DNA of 64,000 nt from an uncultured Oscillospiraceae bacterium (lineage in GTDB: Bacteria; Bacillota; Clostridia; Oscillospirales; Oscillospiraceae), in the NCBI GenBank assembly GCA_934654755.1, contig CAKUGQ010000010.1, positions 8,107-72,106 on the forward strand, written 5' to 3'. Within the stretch, counting starts at the first letter, position 1. The number at the start of each line of letters is the position of its first letter. This document shows, in pieces, positions 59,737 through 64,000 of this stretch. A program made the translations under genes and the position numbers. The notes beneath the pieces were generated by a model, which worked only from the letters and a program-made list of their open reading frames with translations, did not search any database and had not been told where the DNA came from.

Positions 59737-61524
59737 TTAAAGCAATTCTTTTGGCGAAACAGCAATTGTATTTGCTATATTTATGACATTTTCAAATAAA
59801 GTTCCGCGTTTTTTCTTTTTCCATGCTTCAATGGTCTCGTAACTGAACGGCACGTTCTTAGCTGCCACTTCAATTGAACCGTACTTGTGAATCAGAGCCT
59901 TGTAGCAATTGTGTGCAGCGCCAACGGGCCCGCATTTTTGATATCGCTCCAAAAGCTCCTGCAAGTCAAATATATCTCCTCCGGTGACTTGCTTCAGAGC
60001 ATCGTATTTGTCTTCCTGCGTGACGGTTGTACCAACATCCGTCATCGCAACAAAGAGCACGCTTTTCCAATCGCTTAGAATAAGATATGGGCTGTGCGTT
60101 GAGTAAATTACTTTGATGCCTCGGCTTTCAAGTTCAAGCAGCTCTTTCAGAACCTCTTTTTGCGCAAGGGGATGAAGCATGGCGGCAGGTTCGTCAATAA
60201 TAAACAGGTCGCCGTTTTCGAGCGTATTCTTCATAAAATAGTAAGTAAAATACCACCGTCTGCCGGCGCTTGTCGAATTCAGATCAACGATTTCACCGCT
60301 TTTTTCGTGCAGCAATATTGCCGGGATTTTCCCGTCGGACTGTTCGACCGAAATGCGGTCGTACATGCCGTTTTCAAACTCGGGAATGTGCTCATTGAGG
60401 GACTTTTCAAAATCATTCAAAGCACCGTCGGGCAGCGAAAAATCTTTATTTTCGCCGATCTGCTTTTGAAGTTCATCTTTATCGTCGCCTGTATAGACCT
60501 TGCCCAGATACGTCTGCAGGATCGTGCGGGTGTTATCGTCCCGGAAATACTCGCGCTCACGATCATCCGTTTTGAAAATGACGTTGCTGCTTTCGTTCCG
60601 CAGAAAAGCGCATTTTGCGCCGACGCATCTTTGCACCTTCCAAATGAAGCTGTAGAATACGCCGACATTAACGGGCATCATCGGGTTGTAAGTCAAAGCA
60701 TTTTTCAAGCGCTTCGCCCGTTCGTCCAGCTCATAAATCAAGTCCGTGACCTTATCGCAGGCGGCTTTTGCTGCCTTGTTGATCTTCGTGATCTCCCGCT
60801 TTATCGCCGTTTCGTTGACTGTAATGAATTTTTCTTCAAACGGCGCCAGATCGGGTTTTACATAGCGGAGCTTGAAGGACAGGTATTTCGGGTCATTTAA
60901 GCCATAATAATAATTGACATATCCGAATTTCATAGAACTCTCTTCGGCAGCGAAATTTTCCTTAACAAAGCCCGCAAACTTTTCGGCTTCCCGGATCACC
61001 ATTTCAGCCTGCCCTTTGAGAAAATCATAATTTGTCGTTGAATTTTTGAAATTTATGATCTGAAATCCCCGTAACGGATGCTCGTTGTCACCGTACACAA
61101 TTTTGTTCAGCTGCCTTGTATATGTGTCGAGAGCGTCTTTCAATTCGCCTGCAAGATCGGAGATTTCGTCGACTTCCGATCTCAAAAGCGGAACCAGATA
61201 CTCCGATTCGATTCGGTCTATCTTGCCGTTTTCTCCGGAACAGGCAGCAAATTCGCATTTTTCGTCAATGCTTTTGCCGGGGAAAAGCCTCTCGACATCT
61301 TCCTTTTCAAGGCGGATATGCACTTTATATTTCAGCGGCAGTTCTTTGTGCAGCCCGAAGTAATTGCCGTTTGCCTCCGCAATGGCGCTCAACGCTTCCA
61401 AAATATTGGTTTTTCCGCTTCCGTTTTTGCCGATCAAAACGGTCGGCAATCCGTTATAAAAGTTTATTCCAACCGGTTCTTTTATCGACTTGTAATTTGT
61501 AATTTCGATTTTCGTTATTCTCAT
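59737..61524 (-). CDS. AAA (ABC/RecF-like) ATPase with HTH-like C-terminus
   Basis: 595 residues. Walker A GKNGSGKTNILEA (~34-46), an ABC-signature-like STSAGRRWYFTYYF (~418-431), and Walker B DLFIIDEPAAMLHP (~442-455), then H-loop YSTHSPY (~480-486): an OLD/RecF-type, SMC-like ATPase. The last ~50 residues (VPFSYETIEAWKKKKRG, IANTIAVSPKELL) look like an XRE HTH. ATG 61524 follows GGAGG; the frame is open to 61602. It is followed by HNH and preceded by a Fic gene, which suggests a defence module. Confidence 0.85.
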   Translation of the reverse strand: MRITKIEITNYKSIKEPVGINFYNGLPTVLIGKNGSGKTNILEALSAIAEANGNYFGLHKELPLKYKVHIRLEKEDVERLFPGKSIDEKCEFAACSGENGKIDRIESEYLVPLLRSEVDEISDLAGELKDALDTYTRQLNKIVYGDNEHPLRGFQIINFKNSTTNYDFLKGQAEMVIREAEKFAGFVKENFAAEESSMKFGYVNYYYGLNDPKYLSFKLRYVKPDLAPFEEKFITVNETAIKREITKINKAAKAACDKVTDLIYELDERAKRLKNALTYNPMMPVNVGVFYSFIWKVQRCVGAKCAFLRNESSNVIFKTDDREREYFRDDNTRTILQTYLGKVYTGDDKDELQKQIGENKDFSLPDGALNDFEKSLNEHIPEFENGMYDRISVEQSDGKIPAILLHEKSGEIVDLNSTSAGRRWYFTYYFMKNTLENGDLFIIDEPAAMLHPLAQKEVLKELLELESRGIKVIYSTHSPYLILSDWKSVLFVAMTDVGTTVTQEDKYDALKQVTGGDIFDLQELLERYQKCGPVGAAHNCYKALIHKYGSIEVAAKNVPFSYETIEAWKKKKRGTLFENVINIANTIAVSPKELL

Positions 61525-61578
61525 ATAAACCTCCGTAAGCAATTGAGGCGTGTTTTCGTACTTACCACAGATATAACT

Positions 61579-61621
61579 TTGGGGAACGAATTCGCAATTC
61601 ACATCAAGACTTGTTCCCCAA
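61579..61621 (-). repeat. Two TTGGGGAACAA-type sites before the ATPase gene
   Basis: TTGGGGAACGAA at 61579-61590 and the inverted TTGTTCCCCAA at 61611-61621, in the gap between the Fic stop and the ATPase start. They belong to the same motif set as those at 62593-62660. Confidence 0.75.
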
Positions 61622-61633
61622 TATAGATAATGC

Positions 61634-62578
61634 TTAGCGCTCTATGGTTTTCCAACAGCGTTCTTTCATAAAGCCCGCAATAACAGAGGGGTCTTCGCCT
61701 TCATAATACTTCACAAGCAGTTTCTTGAACTCCGGCACTTCGCTTTCGGGGATGACCAAAAAACCTCCGCCGTGAGCAATAAGATAGTGGTTTGCAAAGA
61801 TAACGGAAGCGCGCTTATTGCCATCCAAGAATATCTGAGTTTTCATGCAGTAAAGACAAAGCCTGATGGCAATATTGACGGCATCGTCCTCTTCCTCGAT
61901 GATCTCAAGAATCCTGTCTTTCACATCCGATTCATTCGGCAGGGGCGGAACATAAGACGAACCGCCTATGGTAACCGGAACACCGCGGATCCGACCGCCT
62001 TCCGCAAAAAAGCCTTCATTGACAAGCCTTGCAATATGACTGAGCATATAAAAGTCAGAACGGCTGGCAATTACATCACGGTCCAAAATAAACTCCCATG
62101 CGTGTTTCAAATTCAAAATTTTCTGCACGTCGGTAGCTGTCATACCGGATACTTTTCCGTTCTCTATGATCTCCTCCGTCTGAGGGAAGGATGTTGCAAC
62201 ACCCTCCAAAACAGCCTGATCATAGATGTTCATTTTCATATTGGCACGCGCAAAGGCAATGTTGTTTATAACATCGGCGGAAAGGGCATCCTCGGAATAA
62301 CCGGCTGCGGCAAGCTGCTTTTCAATGCTGCGAAGCGACCTTCTGATTTCACGGGCTTCTCTGGCATTGCGCAAAAGCAGATTATACAGTTCTTCGGTAT
62401 ATGCACCTACATAAGTAGATGTCTGTTTTCCTGCTACGCGCTTTCTCACATAAAGGTATTTCCCATCTCCGCGCTCTTTGATTTCGGGTGTGCCGTCATA
62501 AGGCATTAAGTTCAGTCTGGCATTGAGGTCGGCGCGACTTCTGAGCAATTCCTGTATTTCGCTATATTGTACTGCCAT
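61634..62578 (-). CDS. Fic-domain protein with degenerate active site
   Basis: 314 residues. The Fic loop is QIFLDGNKRAS (~253-263): the catalytic His of HPFxxGNxR is Gln, and the Pro is Ile, while GN and R remain. The N-terminal helices include AVLEGVATS (~127), reminiscent of the EG inhibitory segment. The N-terminus reads MAVQYSEIQELLRSRADLNARL. It may have lost activity or use another chemistry. The upstream region has three copies of a GGGGAAC motif and a consensus promoter. Confidence 0.8.
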   Translation of the reverse strand: MAVQYSEIQELLRSRADLNARLNLMPYDGTPEIKERGDGKYLYVRKRVAGKQTSTYVGAYTEELYNLLLRNAREAREIRRSLRSIEKQLAAAGYSEDALSADVINNIAFARANMKMNIYDQAVLEGVATSFPQTEEIIENGKVSGMTATDVQKILNLKHAWEFILDRDVIASRSDFYMLSHIARLVNEGFFAEGGRIRGVPVTIGGSSYVPPLPNESDVKDRILEIIEEEDDAVNIAIRLCLYCMKTQIFLDGNKRASVIFANHYLIAHGGGFLVIPESEVPEFKKLLVKYYEGEDPSVIAGFMKERCWKTIER

Positions 62579-62592
62579 TGCAGCTCCTCCTT

Positions 62593-62660
62593 TTGGGGAA
62601 CAATTCTTTTGGTTATTATATCAGAATGTTCCCCAACAGTCAATAAGTATTGGGGAACAA
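62593..62660 (-). promoter_or_regulatory. Fic/ATPase promoter with three GGGGAAC sites
   Basis: Minus strand TTGACT (62638-62643), a 17-base spacer and TATAAT (62615-62620). Motif copies are at 62593-62603 (TTGGGGAACAA), 62627-62636 (inverted, within the spacer) and 62650-62660 (upstream of the -35). A strong sign of cooperative repression. The rest of the gap to 62821 is AT-rich without a gene. Confidence 0.8.
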
Positions 62661-62821
62661 AATTGAGAAATAATCTTTAATTTTCTCCCCAATCTCGCAA
62701 ATACATAATATAGTATGCTCTGATTTGATATGCCGGAAAATATGATCCTGTTTAGCACTTCTGATACTTTTTGCGGTTTTTCAATGATGACTTCTTCGGC
62801 AGAAACAAAGTATTTCGCGTT

Positions 62822-63373
62822 TCATTTCATAAGCTTTTCAAAGCGGAACATTTCATCCGGCCCCTCGCCGGGGAATGATTGTTCGTTTTCCTCCGGCGGA
62901 TTCGGCTCCGGGTGCATGGCGGAGAAAAACTCAACGGCGTGAAAACCGCATTTGTTGATATAAAAATGGATATTACGCTTTTCAAAATATGGCGTGCAGG
63001 TCGCCCATACCTTGGTTTCGGGGTGCAGAGCTTCCACGGCAAGCCAAGCGCCATAGCCGATTCCTTTGCTGTGTTCCTTCGGCGAAACGAAAAGAAGCTC
63101 CAGCTCGTTGTGATGTGTCTCTTTGTCAATTTTCAGCACCACACCGCCAACCTTTCTGCCATCATACAGAATTCGATATGTCTCGCTGTCGGGTGCATCA
63201 ATACTTTGCTCAATGGTTGCGCGGGAAATGATCTCTCCATCCTCCTCAAAATGATCGTCACGCAACCCAAATTCTTCCACTGCGCCGTATTTGAAAGACT
63301 CCTGATTATCAAGGATGAACTGCTCGCGGTCGCCCGCTTCCAGCGGGGCAAGGGTTACTTTTGTGTTGTTCAT
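62822..63373 (-). CDS. GNAT family N-acetyltransferase
   Basis: 183 residues. The acetyl-CoA-binding block is LELLFVSPKEHSKGIGYGAW (~92-111), with a V/LFVSPxxxxxGIG pattern typical of GNAT motif A, and ends KRNIHFYINKCGFHAVEFF (~131-149), motif B. The substrate is unknown. AGGTAC lies before the ATG. Confidence 0.85.
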   Translation of the reverse strand: MNNTKVTLAPLEAGDREQFILDNQESFKYGAVEEFGLRDDHFEEDGEIISRATIEQSIDAPDSETYRILYDGRKVGGVVLKIDKETHHNELELLFVSPKEHSKGIGYGAWLAVEALHPETKVWATCTPYFEKRNIHFYINKCGFHAVEFFSAMHPEPNPPEENEQSFPGEGPDEMFRFEKLMK

Positions 63374-63384
63374 ATGTACCTCCC

Positions 63385-63426
63385 AAAAAATAAAAATGCT
63401 CGGTCATTACTAAGTAATAACCGAGC
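63385..63426 (-). terminator. Hairpin upstream of the GNAT gene
   Basis: GCTCGGT-C-ATTACT and AGTAAT-A-ACCGAGC (63398-63426) form a stem with one mismatch, followed on the minus strand by ATTTTTATTTTTT. Probably ends minus-strand transcription from the tRNA side. Confidence 0.65.
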
Positions 63427-63519
63427 GCACTCGACACCTAATCCGGTATGCGGCCTGCAAGGCTTGCGCCTTACGATCCCCGAGCGTTACGACGCTCTAC
63501 CTCCGGTGACATAAATATG

Positions 63520-63558
63520 AATCAGCCGGATTCCGGAATAACCGGGATCCGGCTGATT
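63520..63558 (-). terminator. Hairpin after the tRNA-Ser fragment
   Basis: AATCAGCCGGAT and ATCCGGCTGATT form a 12-bp stem, just past the CCA end of the fragment. It is probably the original terminator of the tRNA-Ser gene, on the chromosome side. Confidence 0.65.
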
Positions 63559-63561
63559 GTT

Positions 63562-63619
63562 TGGCGGAGAGGATGGGATTCGAACCCATGTGCGATTGCT
63601 CGCAAACTGATTTCGAGTC
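63562..63619 (-). tRNA. 3' part of tRNA-Ser (CGA), likely attachment site
   Basis: Read on the minus strand: GACTCGAAATC (anticodon loop with CGA), a long class II variable arm TGCGAGCAATCGCA, T arm GGGTTCGAATCCC, and CCTCTCCGCCA ending with discriminator G and CCA. Upstream of about position 30 the sequence no longer forms an anticodon stem, and no D arm is found. It is thus the 3' end only, as left when an element integrates in a tRNA gene. Confidence 0.8.
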
Positions 63620-63679
63620 TTGTTCGCACTTGGTACTTTCGTGTCTGCTGTGGTCGGTGGCGGCAGTTTGGGAAACGGC

Positions 63680-63836
63680 GAAAACCCTTGTGCTGCAACG
63701 GATTTCGGACGCGCCGACCGGTATTGACCAGCTCCATATCAGAAATAACCAGAGTTCAAATTGAAATGGGAAATGCCCCCAAACGATCGATTTTTTTGCA
63801 CGCTGGCAAGAAAATACGCAAGAAGAAAACCCTTGT
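63680..63836. repeat. Direct repeat GAAAACCCTTGT, two copies
   Basis: Exact 12-bp copies at 63680-63691 and 63825-63836, within 220 bases of the tRNA fragment. They may be arm-type sites of a tyrosine recombinase. Between 63620 and 63945 I see no gene. Confidence 0.4.
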
Positions 63837-63945
63837 CCGGTATGGCTTTGCGGACAGCCCCCCGGATGAAATGCAAGAAAAACCGGCTCAAAATAGATTA
63901 TACGAAGCACCCTTTCGGACCGGAACACAGAAAGGAGTCTTCGTT

Positions 63946-64000
63946 ATGAAATACGACGCCAAGGAATTCAAAAAATATCCAGAGATTATGAACAAGGAGC
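63946..64000 (+). CDS. Start of a small gene, cut by the window end
   Basis: ATG 63946 follows AAAGGAG (63931-63937) by eight bases. Only MKYDAKEFKKYPEIMNKE is visible. Starts of this kind occur, as I recall, in small HTH (excisionase-like) proteins next to integrases in conjugative elements, which would fit the attachment site at 63562. The identity cannot be proved from 18 residues. Confidence 0.5.
   Translation, partial: MKYDAKEFKKYPEIMNKE

Overview
The window looks like the chromosome of a spore-forming, low-oxygen gut-type Clostridia, most likely Oscillospiraceae or Ruminococcaceae. The evidence is a fairly GC-rich backbone, sporulation genes (ylbJ, yqfC, yqfD), the Gram-positive order yqfC-yqfD-phoH-ybeY-...-era-yqzL-recO-mutS2, AddAB instead of RecBCD, a valS T-box leader, strong AGGAGG ribosome sites, and an S-layer-type surface protease. 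The species cannot be named from sequence alone.

Layout. Positions 1-11.2 kb: tRNA-Gly(CCC), then sporulation and RNA/DNA housekeeping genes up to mutS2. Positions 11.2-12.2 kb: a scar where two divergent genes, an ATC-hydrolase-like enzyme and an ABC exporter, have both lost their 5' ends. Positions 12.2-16.1 kb: a Crh-like HPr protein without the phospho-histidine, uvrC, rsmD, coaD and a coiled-coil protein. Positions 16.1-27.6 kb: a phosphosugar mutase, T-box-controlled valS, and addB-addA. Positions 27.6-37.1 kb: rpe and a DUF4830 gene on the minus strand, then a 2534-residue secreted S8 protease carrying a dockerin pair, Ig-like and cohesin-like regions and three SLH repeats. Positions 37.2-44.7 kb: an rRNA pseudouridine synthase, a CdaR/PucR-type regulator, ftsE-ftsX, a 32-residue membrane peptide, a C-terminal processing protease, greA, and lysS with an appended tRNA-binding domain.

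From 44.8 kb the window is accessory and shows decay: a kinase-like gene, a cytidine deaminase, a broken regulator, a Vat/CatB-type acetyltransferase, and a TetR-DUF998 pair with a palindromic operator. A nitrosative-stress locus follows (Crp/Fnr regulator facing a ferredoxin and hcp) with a perfect palindrome centred at about -41.5. Then come remnants of an ECF transporter/ABC exporter locus, a DUF6796 membrane protein behind a 40-nt inverted repeat, and a TetR regulator coupled to a cell-wall-anchored surface protein.

Positions 55.9-63.4 kb are defence- and toxin-like: an XRE regulator with an HsdM gene broken by a Trp-to-stop change, a Fic gene with an intact active motif, and a minus-strand set of Fic (active His lost), AAA ATPase with an HTH-like C-terminus, HNH nuclease and a small acidic protein. 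Five copies of TTGGGGAACAA-type sites sit around the promoters of the Fic-ATPase part. This set is the best candidate here for an undescribed system.

The window ends with the 3' part of a tRNA-Ser(CGA) gene, interpreted as the left attachment site of an integrated element extending to the right. Its first small gene starts at 63946.
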